DNA of 64,000 nt from Streptococcaceae bacterium AF54-32pH5A. GTDB lineage: Bacteria; Bacillota; Bacilli; Lactobacillales; Streptococcaceae. A program made the position numbers and the translations under genes. Shown here piece by piece: positions 37,917-45,975 of the stretch. Where the stretch lies: NCBI GenBank assembly GCA_027682205.1, contig JAQDAD010000001.1:434001-498000 (forward strand). Direction: 5' to 3'. Position 1 is the first letter of the stretch. Each line of letters opens with the position of its first letter. The notes under the pieces are model-generated. The model saw only the letters and a list, made by a program, of their open reading frames with translations, was not told the origin of the DNA and did no database searches.

Positions 37917-38207
37917 TCATAAACTAAAGCAATGTCTCTGATATTCATACTGCCTAATCCCACTACTATCTTTATTCATCTTGATAAAAAAAACAAAGTA
38001 ATGGTCCCGACCGTCTAAAGATTTACTTTTGTTAAGTTTAAAATAATGTTTTTGAGACATAGCCATTGTACGTAAAATATCATCGGTAATAAATGTTAAT
38101 GGTATATCTAAAGCAGAATACTTGTAAAAATCTGACTCAAATCGTAAATAAGAATCAGAAAAATAATCTAGCTGCAATTTATCATCATATAATTCTTTAC
38201 GATTCAT
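37917..38207 (-). CDS. Conserved small protein of the SOS cassette
   Basis: 96 residues beginning MNRKELYDDKLQLDYFSDSY, no signal peptide. It overlaps the preceding gene by 11 nt and is the last gene of the repressor-UmuC-YolD operon. I recall similar small proteins beside umuC in streptococcal elements (possibly DUF5960), but cannot verify this. Function unknown; coexpression suggests a role with the translesion polymerase. Confidence 0.65.
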   Translation of the reverse strand: MNRKELYDDKLQLDYFSDSYLRFESDFYKYSALDIPLTFITDDILRTMAMSQKHYFKLNKSKSLDGRDHYFVFFIKMNKDSSGIRQYEYQRHCFSL

Positions 38208-38562
38208 ATAAATCCACCCCTTCTATCTGGATATCGAGTATATCTTCCCATCTTAATCGAAGAAAAGCAATGTCTGATTTAATTGATATAAACTCTTTTC
38301 CCATCTCTTTAACAATACCCGATACTACTTTTCTTCTATTGGAGAACTTAAAAACAAAAGTTGCAGGGAACACATTCGTATAAAGTTGACGAACAAATAG
38401 AACTTTCTCTTCCATTGATAGGGAAATGGAGATATCTTCTTTATTTTTTTCTTCCCAAAGAGAACTTGAATGTTCTGACAAAAAGAATCCCATCCACTTA
38501 GCCATCCCACGATCTTGATACTCTCTTGCAGACAAAAAAGGTAAATAAGAACGATTCATCAT
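38197..38562 (-). CDS. YolD-like protein
   Basis: 121 residues. N terminus with REYQDRGMAKWMGFFLSEHS, then a small beta-barrel-like region VVSGIVKEMGKEFISIKSDI and WEDILDIQI, the pattern of YolD proteins that are encoded next to Gram-positive UmuC-type polymerases. It overlaps umuC by 4 nt (ATGA). Some YolD family members are thought to work as UmuD-like accessory factors. Confidence 0.7.
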   Translation of the reverse strand: MMNRSYLPFLSAREYQDRGMAKWMGFFLSEHSSSLWEEKNKEDISISLSMEEKVLFVRQLYTNVFPATFVFKFSNRRKVVSGIVKEMGKEFISIKSDIAFLRLRWEDILDIQIEGVDLYES

Positions 38563-39974
38563 TTTAGTCCATCTAATCCTCCAGCTGAATGACCACCAAT
38601 GAGTTTGCTTCTAGCAATGGTTCTAGAAACTTGATCCAGGGCATTACCTTTCAATAGTGAAGTGAACCCAAATTCTGTTCGAATAGCATCGATTGCGGAC
38701 TGGAGCCTTTCTTCTTTTTCTATTTTCTCTATATCATCAAATAATGAAATCAATCCAAAGGATTCATCTACTAAACCAAAATAGTTAACCGCAACATTCC
38801 TGATGGCCCCTGCAGTATATTTAGTGTGAAATAACTTTAAAACGTAGTTTGTCAGTAGTGCTGTTTGATTGGTCGGTTCAATTTTCATTTGAGTATGAAT
38901 AGACCGTTTCTGTTCCACTTTAGAGTAGCCTAGATGTATAGAAACTACTGTTGCTTTTTTACCAGCTCTTCTCAATCTAACTGCAACTTGTTCTGCCATC
39001 TCACGAAGTATGATCTCAATATCTCTTTGTTTAATATAATCTCTAGGTAAAACTTGCGAGTTCCCTATTCCTTTTGACTTTGGCTTATAAGGTTTATGAA
39101 CATTACTTTCATCAATCCCATTGGCATGGAACCATAACTCTAGACCCATGATACCAAGCTCTTTTTTAATCAAGTCAGGATTAGCCTGAGCCAATTCTTT
39201 AATCGAAAAGATTCCTAAATTATGTAATCTCTTCTCCATGCGATTTCCAATTCCCCAGAAATCTGTCATTTTAGGAATAGTCCATACTTTCTTTTCGACA
39301 TCCTCATAGGACCAGTTGGCTCTCATTGTCGGAGTTTTTTTAGCTTCATTATCTAGTGCTAACTTAGCTAATAAGGGATTGGAATTAGACATGCCTACAG
39401 TTGAATAGATTCCAGTTTTTCTCCAAATCTTTTTTTGAATAGCAGCCGAAATAATATCTAATTTATCTTTCCTACTAATACTTTTATCTGGTACAAAATA
39501 ATTTAATGAACTTGTTAAATCAATAAATCCTTCATCAATTGAGTAGGGATAAATATCGTCTGGTGCCGCAAAATCTAGAAAGATTTTTTGAATCTCCATA
39601 TTGACTGCAATATAAGTATCCATTCTCGGAGGAACAATCACGGTTGATCTTGCCCATTCTTCTATATAACGGACATAGTCTATTGTTGTCAGTAAACCTT
39701 GCTTTCTAGCATTATAGTAAGAGAATTTGCGAGTCTTTATATCAAATGGTAAATCATAGGAACGTCCAACGTTCGATTTTCCAAAGACCTTTTTAAACAT
39801 GGGAGAGGAAGCAAGAATTAACCCAGCAGAATTATCTGCACGGCTCATAACACAAAGTGAAGTCTTAAGTGGATGCAGGCCTCTATCTACACACTCTACA
39901 CTTGCGTAAAAAGATTTCATATCAACAAAGGCAATGTCACTTTTAGGTTCGAGACTATAATCAAACCAAGTCAT
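38559..39974 (-). CDS. umuC: UmuC-type Y-family DNA polymerase
   Basis: 471 residues; translesion, error-prone synthesis. The first catalytic motif is IAFVDMKSFYASVECVDRG (about residues 14-32), the second YPYSIDEGFIDLTSSL (about 140-155), giving the metal-binding Asp and Glu; a helix-hairpin-helix thumb region reads LHNLGIFSIKELAQANPDL (about 248-266) and the little finger follows. It starts 2 nt after the HdiR-like gene. Carried by many streptococcal conjugative elements, where it can restore inducible mutagenesis and UV tolerance to hosts without their own copy. Confidence 0.93.
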   Translation of the reverse strand: MTWFDYSLEPKSDIAFVDMKSFYASVECVDRGLHPLKTSLCVMSRADNSAGLILASSPMFKKVFGKSNVGRSYDLPFDIKTRKFSYYNARKQGLLTTIDYVRYIEEWARSTVIVPPRMDTYIAVNMEIQKIFLDFAAPDDIYPYSIDEGFIDLTSSLNYFVPDKSISRKDKLDIISAAIQKKIWRKTGIYSTVGMSNSNPLLAKLALDNEAKKTPTMRANWSYEDVEKKVWTIPKMTDFWGIGNRMEKRLHNLGIFSIKELAQANPDLIKKELGIMGLELWFHANGIDESNVHKPYKPKSKGIGNSQVLPRDYIKQRDIEIILREMAEQVAVRLRRAGKKATVVSIHLGYSKVEQKRSIHTQMKIEPTNQTALLTNYVLKLFHTKYTAGAIRNVAVNYFGLVDESFGLISLFDDIEKIEKEERLQSAIDAIRTEFGFTSLLKGNALDQVSRTIARSKLIGGHSAGGLDGLK

Positions 39975-39976
39975 AC

Positions 39977-40660
39977 TCAGTCCTCTAAAGGCATAAAGTT
40001 CCCAACGATTTTCCCTATAATGCGAGGATTCTCATCATAAGGCGCAAACTTATCTGAATAGTTCCGATTGAGTGAAACTAAACGAAGCCCATTTTCTTCA
40101 CGATAAACTTTCTTGATATAGGTTTGACCATCCCAATCTATGGCATAGATAGCTCCGTCATAATCAAATCCTGTTTGCTTAATAAGGGCTACAGAACCAT
40201 TTTCATATGTTGGTTCCATTGAATTACCAAACACCCACGATGCAAAATCATAATCAAATTGATGATTAAAATAGACTGTATCGTAATTACCATCATCAAA
40301 ATAAGCTGTTCCTGTACCAGCTGATAATTTTTCGTAGACCTTATAAGCAAAATGCTCAGGAATCTCCACAACCTTTGCATTCTGTTTGTTCAACAATTCT
40401 GTAGCATAATGAAGGGTCGATTCTTGATTCTTCTCAGTTAGCTTGAGATAGGTTTCAACTATTTCATACTCTGATTCAAAATATTGAGGATCAACACCTA
40501 AAATCTGACTCAATTTACTTAGATTATTTTGATTAGGCTTTGTTTTTCCCGATTCCCAGTTAAAGTATGAAGCTCTACTGATTCCTAAACTGGATGCAAG
40601 TTGAGATTGTGATAATCCCTGACTCTCTCTTTTTTCTTTTAATTTAGTAGGTGAAAACAT
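39977..40660 (-). CDS. HdiR/UmuD-like self-cleaving repressor
   Basis: 227 residues: an N-terminal Cro/C1 HTH (SQSQLASSLGISRASYFNWE) and a C-terminal S24 peptidase domain. Expected cleavage site Ala-Gly in KLSAGTGTAYF (about residue 111), catalytic Ser in GNSMEPTYENG (about 146) and Lys in TYIKKVYREE (about 183). By analogy with lactococcal HdiR, RecA-dependent self-cleavage would release the promoter and switch on the umuC operon it heads. Confidence 0.88.
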   Translation of the reverse strand: MFSPTKLKEKRESQGLSQSQLASSLGISRASYFNWESGKTKPNQNNLSKLSQILGVDPQYFESEYEIVETYLKLTEKNQESTLHYATELLNKQNAKVVEIPEHFAYKVYEKLSAGTGTAYFDDGNYDTVYFNHQFDYDFASWVFGNSMEPTYENGSVALIKQTGFDYDGAIYAIDWDGQTYIKKVYREENGLRLVSLNRNYSDKFAPYDENPRIIGKIVGNFMPLED

Positions 40661-40672
40661 TTGTTCTCCTTT

Positions 40673-40722
40673 GTAAGTTTATTAACTAACAAAAGAATAC
40701 CATAGCTAATGGAAAAAATCAA
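40673..40722 (-). promoter_or_regulatory. SOS-cassette promoter and candidate operator
   Basis: Minus-strand TTGATT (40717-40722), a 17-nt spacer and TATTCT (40694-40699). An imperfect palindrome GTAAGTTTATTAACTAAC (40673-40690; AGTT-N4-AACT core) covers the start region and is the likely site of the HdiR-like repressor. Confidence 0.6.
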
Positions 40723-40923
40723 GAGTTTTTAATGAACACCAAGATTTAAATTAATCATAAACTGTGCTTAATTTGTACTTATATTGTTAGGAAATCATCA
40801 CTTAAGTAAGCTATAACTTTTGAAAAAAATGAAGAACAAGCAAATAGAGAAAATAAAAGGATCGTTATTTTTTAAATGACGACCCAATAGACTTTATTTT
40901 AAAATTTTGATCTAACAATCATT

Positions 40924-41682
40924 TCAATTAGTTAAATCTTTCAATCTTTCTTCTCCAGACTTAAGCATCTCTTTCTCAACTTGATTCCATTCTCCAAATA
41001 GTAAGCCATGAAGAACGGTTGCTGCTGAAGTTTTATCTTCTCCTGAATCATATACACAACTTCTATCTCGTTGGTAAATTTGAATTCTTTCAAAGATAGC
41101 TAGTTCTTCCAATTGTCGTGTATTATCAACTAGATGATTTACAATGAAATCATGATGTTCTTTTGGAGTTGCGCGTGCTTGATTTGGATTGATAGCGTAC
41201 AGTTCTTCGTATCGGATAAGAGTGCTCAGATAGGACAGCTTAGGCTTGGTCGCAATCAAGGCTAATTGTACTTCATATCCCCTATTTTTCAAGAGTTGTG
41301 CTGTTTTCTTTGGAACGTCAACTGTTCGTAAAGTTCCCTCTATCAAAAGATTGTATTCCAAATGACTCAATTCTCTTACTAAAGACTCTACCATTTTTCC
41401 CGCAAAATCTTTGGTGTATTCAACGCTATCTTTGCCATATTCTCGCTGCAGTTCTAAATAGTGTGGATGCTGAGAACGAAAACTATCACCATCTATGATA
41501 ACAATATTTCCTTGAAATTCTTTCTGTTTAATACGATGAATTGTAGTCTTACCGGCACCACTTTGCCCTCCAAGCAAAATCGCTATAGGTTGCTTACTGG
41601 ACTTTTTTCCTCTTGTCAGTGAGCGAAGGTTTCGCTCTAAAGCATGTTTGAATTCACTATCGGTATAATCTTGGATTTCCAT
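40924..41682 (-). CDS. pezT: Zeta-type toxin PezT
   Basis: 252 residues, the length of pneumococcal PezT. It phosphorylates UDP-N-acetylglucosamine, which blocks cell-wall synthesis. Walker A GGQSGAGKTTIHR (about residues 37-49), the catalytic-Asp segment VIIDGDSFRSQHP (about 62-74) and the distal KPKLSYLSTLIRYEE stretch are intact, so it should be active. It overlaps the pezA stop by 1 nt, so translation is coupled to the antitoxin. Confidence 0.93.
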   Translation of the reverse strand: MEIQDYTDSEFKHALERNLRSLTRGKKSSKQPIAILLGGQSGAGKTTIHRIKQKEFQGNIVIIDGDSFRSQHPHYLELQREYGKDSVEYTKDFAGKMVESLVRELSHLEYNLLIEGTLRTVDVPKKTAQLLKNRGYEVQLALIATKPKLSYLSTLIRYEELYAINPNQARATPKEHHDFIVNHLVDNTRQLEELAIFERIQIYQRDRSCVYDSGEDKTSAATVLHGLLFGEWNQVEKEMLKSGEERLKDLTN

Positions 41683-42158
41683 TAGGCTGCCATCCGTTTT
41701 TCAGATATCTCTAACATACGTTCAATTCCATCCAAATAGCCACTATATCTCTCTATTTCATCAAAAGTTTCTACTAAATAGATATTCGTATGAATCAAGT
41801 CAGATAGATCGTCACTCATTAAAATCCAAGGATTAGATTCATCATCAATGCTAATTCCCTGACTATCTTGATAACGATAGAGTCGAGATAATAGATGAGC
41901 ACCTCTTTCTTTCACAATTTCAATTTTTAAAGTCAATTCATAATCTTCAACAGGATTGAGCATTTTATCTTCTCCTACAATATCGACATAAGATACATTA
42001 AACTTCTGGCAGATGATGTCTATTAGTTCCGTAGAGACTGAACTAGTTCCATTTTCATAACGACTCAAGCTATTTCGAGAAATTCCTATAATTCGTGCAA
42101 ATTCGGGTTGTGTTAAGTCATGTGTTTTACGTAAGGCTTTTATGTTCTTTCCAATCAT
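41682..42158 (-). CDS. pezA: Antitoxin PezA
   Basis: 158 residues, as in pneumococcus. N-terminal HTH (LTQPEFARIIGISRNSLSRY) that represses the operon, and a C-terminal helical part that binds PezT. The complex tightens repression at the palindrome 42204-42229. Intact, as expected beside an intact toxin; the pair stabilises the conjugative element. Confidence 0.92.
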   Translation of the reverse strand: MIGKNIKALRKTHDLTQPEFARIIGISRNSLSRYENGTSSVSTELIDIICQKFNVSYVDIVGEDKMLNPVEDYELTLKIEIVKERGAHLLSRLYRYQDSQGISIDDESNPWILMSDDLSDLIHTNIYLVETFDEIERYSGYLDGIERMLEISEKRMAA

Positions 42159-42185
42159 GGCTCTCTCCTTTATTTTTATAATTCA

Positions 42186-42229
42186 ATTATAGCATAAAAA
42201 AGCATAACGCACCAATTTTGGTGCGTTAT
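42186..42229 (-). promoter_or_regulatory. pezAT promoter and operator, also terminator of the upstream genes
   Basis: A 26-bp inverted repeat (42204-42229; arms ATAACGCACCAA and TTGGTGCGTTAT) lies between the two operons. On the minus strand it is followed by GC and six T, as in a terminator. Its arm also supplies TTGGTG (42210-42215) as -35, with TATAAT (42186-42191) 18 nt further. It overlaps the stop codon of the upstream gene. Confidence 0.75.
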
Positions 42230-42498
42230 TGACTATTTTTCCTAAATCTCTCTAAATTCTTCTCCAATTGTTCCTTATGAAGTTGATTCTTAGCTTCCTT
42301 TAATGTGTCGTCCAAAGTTTCTTCTCTGTAAGTTGATTCTGTTTTTAGTTGTTCTGATTCTTGATCTGGAGTGAAAATGATATCTAGCAATCGATCTATT
42401 TTTTCAAGATCTTGGGCAGACATATCAGATAGTCGATGAATTAGTTTCTTAAATATATCACCATTGTCTTGGTTTTTCTTAAAAAATGTTGTAAACAT
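42226..42498 (-). CDS. Conserved ICE protein
   Basis: 90 residues, mostly helical and charged: FFKKNQDNGDIFKKLIHRLS at the N terminus and a Lys/Glu-rich coiled coil at the C terminus (LKEAKNQLHKEQLEKNLERF). No signal peptide. Known to me only as a hypothetical protein of Tn5252-like elements; no function. Last gene of the operon, its stop lies inside the pezAT operator palindrome. Confidence 0.65.
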   Translation of the reverse strand: MFTTFFKKNQDNGDIFKKLIHRLSDMSAQDLEKIDRLLDIIFTPDQESEQLKTESTYREETLDDTLKEAKNQLHKEQLEKNLERFRKNSQ

Positions 42499-42535
42499 CT
42501 ATAACCTCTCAAAAAAAGCAGCCTATCAGGACTGC

Positions 42536-42919
42536 TTAGTGTAATTCCGAAATCGCATCATAAATGGACTGCAATTTCTTATTTTCTTTATTCTTTGTGT
42601 CAATCAACGTATGTAGATCTTCAATTTTCTTTTGACTACTTTGAATATCGCTATTGTTATCTGCAATAAGTCTTTTAAGATGTTGCTGATAACTTGTAGT
42701 GATATCTGTCTCTTTTCCTGTTCTAACCTCTGTAACTTTGGGTTTAGAACTAGAATTTGATTCCGTCACAGGTGCTTGTTTGCGCTTTTGAAAAGCTGCT
42801 TCATAATTTACATCATTACCTCCTTGATGATTTCCAAATAAGGCCGCAATTTTATCTGGATCTTCTTGATTTTCTGATTTACTTTCTAATGGTTGATTAA
42901 AATTCCAATCTTTTGTCAT
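42536..42919 (-). CDS. Conserved ICE protein with C-terminal coiled coil
   Basis: 127 residues. It begins MTKDWNFNQPLESKSENQED, has a basic middle (FQKRKQAPVTES) and a coiled coil at about residues 85-125 (SQKKIEDLHTLIDTKNKENK). Soluble. Overlaps the preceding gene by 4 nt. Probably an adaptor or structural partner; no assigned function. Confidence 0.65.
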   Translation of the reverse strand: MTKDWNFNQPLESKSENQEDPDKIAALFGNHQGGNDVNYEAAFQKRKQAPVTESNSSSKPKVTEVRTGKETDITTSYQQHLKRLIADNNSDIQSSQKKIEDLHTLIDTKNKENKKLQSIYDAISELH

Positions 42920-43149
42920 TCACTCATTTCATCCTTTCTAAATTCAGAATCATCGAATTGTCTTTCTCTACCGAAGGCATGGTCAAGAGCTTCTTCAAAA
43001 CTCATGTGACTAATGCTTTGACGCCTTTTGAACGTCGCAAACATCGCTGTCTCCAGTTGCTCTTTGTAAGCAGCGAGTTTTTCTGTCTCTCTTGCTACCT
43101 TACTTTCTTGCCTAGTGACCTTTTCTTCTAAGCGTTCAATAATGGTCAT
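42916..43149 (-). CDS. Conserved small ICE protein
   Basis: 77 residues. N-terminal coiled coil MTIIERLEEKVTRQESKVAR followed by MSFEEALDHAFGRERQFDDS. I recall this small protein from many streptococcal conjugative elements as a domain of unknown function. GGAGG is present before the ATG. Coupled to the following gene through a 4-nt overlap. Confidence 0.68.
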   Translation of the reverse strand: MTIIERLEEKVTRQESKVARETEKLAAYKEQLETAMFATFKRRQSISHMSFEEALDHAFGRERQFDDSEFRKDEMSE

Positions 43150-43199
43150 ATACGATCCTCCTTCATTCTAATATTAGCTAAAACATCTTGATTTTGTTA

Positions 43200-44285
43200 T
43201 CACAATTCTAAACATTGAGAGGTTTGTCTTACTGGTTGATTCCTCAATGTATCTTTTGCATTCTCGATCATCAATTGTAAATCTGATTTCTTTTCTCTAA
43301 GGACATCATTCCAGTCTACTTTTTCTTTCCCAGATTCATTATCAGGGAAATCCAGGAAAACAGGAAATCCTGATTGAGATAACTTATCAGAAAAATCTTT
43401 TCCTGCATCATCACAATCTACCGCAAGTGTCAATAAATCAGGATGATTATCAAAATAGCTGGTGGTATCACGAATTGTATTGATTAAAGGCAATAACTTT
43501 GAAGGTATTACTGTATCCAAAAATTCCAACTTCTGATTTTCTTCAGCTATCAGTCGTAAAGTTTGATAAGCAACAACAGACCTTTTTAATCCTTCCATGG
43601 ATACCAAGCGAACATCTGATAGACTTTGTTGATGCAGTTCGTAATAGCTCATCAAGTCGATGAACGATTCACAAAAGACCAGTCTATTTGGTTTACCAAT
43701 GTCAAAGGATATTCCAATATGTCCATGGCTTCCTTTTAGAATCGTTTTTAACCTCTTTCTAGAAAGAGCGGGATTCTTATAAATCCCTTGTAGGCTTGCT
43801 GCCTGCAGCTTGTGACGATGATTAAAGCTTTTAAAAACAATAACAGGTTCAACTGTTTCATTTGTTTTCCAGTTGGCTTGTGCTATTAAACCTTGTTGAA
43901 TCATCCTTTGTACGATTTCTTCTGAAATTCCTCTACGTTCTGTTAAGTAATATCTGGCCAGACTACAGTTAGAATCTTCTATTCTCTTTAAAGGATAATA
44001 AAATGGTCTCTCTCTTTTTTCTTGAACAGCTTCTTTTTGAAAAGGTTCTTCAGAAAGAAATGCTAGAGCTTCTTTAAAGGAAATTCCCTTAATAAGTCGA
44101 ACAAAATCAATGACATCACCTTGAATATCTCTTGAAAACCATTTAAAAGTATTGGTAATTGAAAAAATCCGAAATGAATCGTGTTCAGGATGTTCATAGA
44201 CACTGCTAGAAACTTGTTTAAAGGAGATACCTAAACGATTGGCTACATCAAGAATTGAAATTTGCTTACATTCTTCTATTTCCAT
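43200..44285 (-). CDS. Toprim-domain primase-like protein
   Basis: 361 residues. The N-terminal part (about 1-90) resembles the CHC2 primase module, VANRLGISFKQVSSSVYEHP and GDVIDFVRLIKGISFKEALA, but lacks the zinc-binding Cys/His set. The Toprim domain follows: acidic motif LVFCESFIDLMSYYEL (about residues 197-212) and the Asp pair LTLAVDCDDAGKDF (about 277-290). Probably makes primers for, or processes, the transferred strand. Located between the VirB8-like gene and small conserved genes. Confidence 0.78.
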   Translation of the reverse strand: MEIEECKQISILDVANRLGISFKQVSSSVYEHPEHDSFRIFSITNTFKWFSRDIQGDVIDFVRLIKGISFKEALAFLSEEPFQKEAVQEKRERPFYYPLKRIEDSNCSLARYYLTERRGISEEIVQRMIQQGLIAQANWKTNETVEPVIVFKSFNHRHKLQAASLQGIYKNPALSRKRLKTILKGSHGHIGISFDIGKPNRLVFCESFIDLMSYYELHQQSLSDVRLVSMEGLKRSVVAYQTLRLIAEENQKLEFLDTVIPSKLLPLINTIRDTTSYFDNHPDLLTLAVDCDDAGKDFSDKLSQSGFPVFLDFPDNESGKEKVDWNDVLREKKSDLQLMIENAKDTLRNQPVRQTSQCLEL

Positions 44286-44294
44286 GAAATATCA

Positions 44295-44936
44295 TCATTT
44301 TGTTGTAGTATTTGGCAGTGATGGAACAGATGAGGATTCCTCCAAAGTTTTGGGAGTGGCCTTATCCAAATCATCTAACCCAGATTTCCAAACCTGCACT
44401 TGATTGACCAATAACTTACCTGGTAGTTTCGAATAAGACAACTTAACCGTTCTGGTTTCTGTCTGATTGGTCTTTGATTGGTTGGCATTCTTTAAATCAG
44501 ATACATAGGTTACATTATAAGAGACCATGGCAATGGCTTGATTCGTAGTCTGATTGACAAAGATATCTGCTTTTTCAAAATGATAATCCAAAATATAGTC
44601 CTTATAAACTTGGTTCATAGCATCATTTTGACTTGACAATTCTTGAGAATAAGCTGATTCAGTCATATAAGGTTGAATACGTGTATTATTTTCCCCTAGT
44701 TTTTCTTTCGTATAGTACTGTGTCAAAAATTCTTTTACAGTATCTGATGACAAAGTACTCGCTTTATCTTCTGCTTGTTTGTCCTCTACAAGTTTAGCTG
44801 CAGCCAATTCAATCTCTTTACGACTTTGTTTAGCAGTAGAATGTTGACCAGCAGTATATCCCATCATGAGAATAAAGCTAGTTGCGGCTACTGCTCCAAC
44901 ACTAATTAAGGCTTTAGTTTTGACTTTATTTAACAT
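44295..44936 (-). CDS. VirB8/TcpC-like conjugation protein
   Basis: 213 residues. One N-terminal membrane helix (about 8-27, ALISVGAVAATSFILMMGYT) and an extracytoplasmic domain of NTF2-like appearance (about 62-190), with EFLTQYYTKEKLGENNTRIQ and a beta-rich end. This topology matches VirB8-type channel proteins of Gram-positive type IV secretion. The tail is Ser/Thr/Pro-rich. Placed in the conjugation operon after the helicase genes; the assignment rests on topology and position. Confidence 0.6.
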   Translation of the reverse strand: MLNKVKTKALISVGAVAATSFILMMGYTAGQHSTAKQSRKEIELAAAKLVEDKQAEDKASTLSSDTVKEFLTQYYTKEKLGENNTRIQPYMTESAYSQELSSQNDAMNQVYKDYILDYHFEKADIFVNQTTNQAIAMVSYNVTYVSDLKNANQSKTNQTETRTVKLSYSKLPGKLLVNQVQVWKSGLDDLDKATPKTLEESSSVPSLPNTTTK

Positions 44937-45083
44937 CTTAGACCTTCTTTCTATAAAAACTAGGTCAAGAATAACAAAAAGAACTTGTAAGTTTTATCAC
45001 ATCACAACGAAAGGTAATTCCTACATTTCAGGCGCCAAATCGTACAGTTCAGAGAAAAATATCAAAATTAGCTGTCCTCAGCT

Positions 45084-45089
45084 TATAAT
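45084..45089 (+). promoter_or_regulatory. -10 element 6 nt before the ATG at 45096
   Basis: TATAAT ends 6 nt before an ATG, so a transcript starting at the normal distance would have the ATG at its 5' end. No good -35 box is seen. Confidence 0.35.
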
Positions 45090-45095
45090 ATAAAT

Positions 45096-45293
45096 ATGAA
45101 CAAATTAAAAGAAGAAAATTTGAGAAGAGCTCTTTCTCATATTGAACGACATAAACAAGCTATAAATACAAGTAATAATAGTGATGATAATGATTTTCAT
45201 AAATTATTACTCCAATTTAGCTATGAAGTATATGAAAGAATCAAGGCAAATAAAAAACCTTATCCAAATTTAGATTCAGATAAAGTCTTTTAA
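45096..45293 (+). CDS. Small plus-strand protein, possibly leaderless
   Basis: 65 residues, MNKLKEENLRRALSHIERHK at the N terminus, highly charged and helical, with no signal peptide. It runs against the surrounding minus-strand operon and fills the gap between the VirB8-like gene and a membrane protein gene. No ribosome binding site, but TATAAT just before the ATG suggests a leaderless message. Codon use looks normal for the host. Not recognised; could be a regulator of the conjugation operon or a chance frame. Confidence 0.45.
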   Translation: MNKLKEENLRRALSHIERHKQAINTSNNSDDNDFHKLLLQFSYEVYERIKANKKPYPNLDSDKVF

Positions 45294-45306
45294 CAATCTA
45301 AAAAGT

Positions 45307-45603
45307 TCACATTTTTTTCTTATTTATGGAGTTAATGAAACGCCAACTGAATCCTAGAACCAACATCATATTGATGAAAAGGTACACAGCCGTATAACTA
45401 GTTAAACCATGTTGTCTGATATCATCAAAATATAAACTAGGTTCAGTAAAGAACAAATAAATTCCATAACCCTCAACGAAAATAAGAAAACTGACAAAAC
45501 CAATCAGGAAAAGTCCACTGGCAATAAGAAAGAGTCTCCATAAAAGAATGAGAATTCCTCCTACTGCTAAAAAAATTACTGGGATAAGGAGTAAATCATT
45601 CAT
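45307..45603 (-). CDS. Small membrane protein of the conjugation operon
   Basis: 98 residues from the ATG at 45603 (AAAGGAG upstream). Three hydrophobic helices: LLLIPVIFLAVGGILILLWR, then a glycine/phenylalanine-rich stretch, then a helix near the C terminus. Basic end NSINKKKM. Hypothetical; probably sits in the conjugation channel or modulates it. Its ribosome binding site overlaps the end of the preceding gene. Confidence 0.6.
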   Translation of the reverse strand: MNDLLLIPVIFLAVGGILILLWRLFLIASGLFLIGFVSFLIFVEGYGIYLFFTEPSLYFDDIRQHGLTSYTAVYLFINMMLVLGFSWRFINSINKKKM

Positions 45604-45616
45604 GACTTTCTCCTTT

Positions 45617-45901
45617 CTAGTCAATCAATTGACGATAATGGGTGGCAAGAGAGGAATCAAACTCTTCTAATTTTTGAACTAAGTCCAAATACTCCTCTTT
45701 CTCATGTTCTTCAAAATCCACACCTCGATGATTCTGAAGAGAGATTTCCAATTGACTAGTGAGTTCTCGTTTGGAAAAACTGTAATCGCCTGTCACTTCC
45801 TCATAATGTTCCTTTAACTCCTTATAGGCTTGGTATTCTTCAAGTGTTTGAAATCCCTGTACCAAGGACTCTTCTAATTGATAATAGGTATCTTCCATCA
45901 T
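45617..45901 (-). CDS. Small acidic ICE protein
   Basis: 94 residues, very acidic and helical: QLEESLVQGFQTLEEYQAYK at the N terminus. No membrane segment. A short soluble protein after the giant helicase gene, typical of Tn5252-like elements in my memory. An acidic surface is common in anti-restriction DNA mimics, but nothing specific supports that here. Confidence 0.6.
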   Translation of the reverse strand: MMEDTYYQLEESLVQGFQTLEEYQAYKELKEHYEEVTGDYSFSKRELTSQLEISLQNHRGVDFEEHEKEEYLDLVQKLEEFDSSLATHYRQLID

Positions 45902-45975
45902 AATCGTTACCTCGTTTCTTTCTATCTTTATTTTACCGCGCTTTTCTTTTCTTGTCCGCTATTTATATCTATTTT

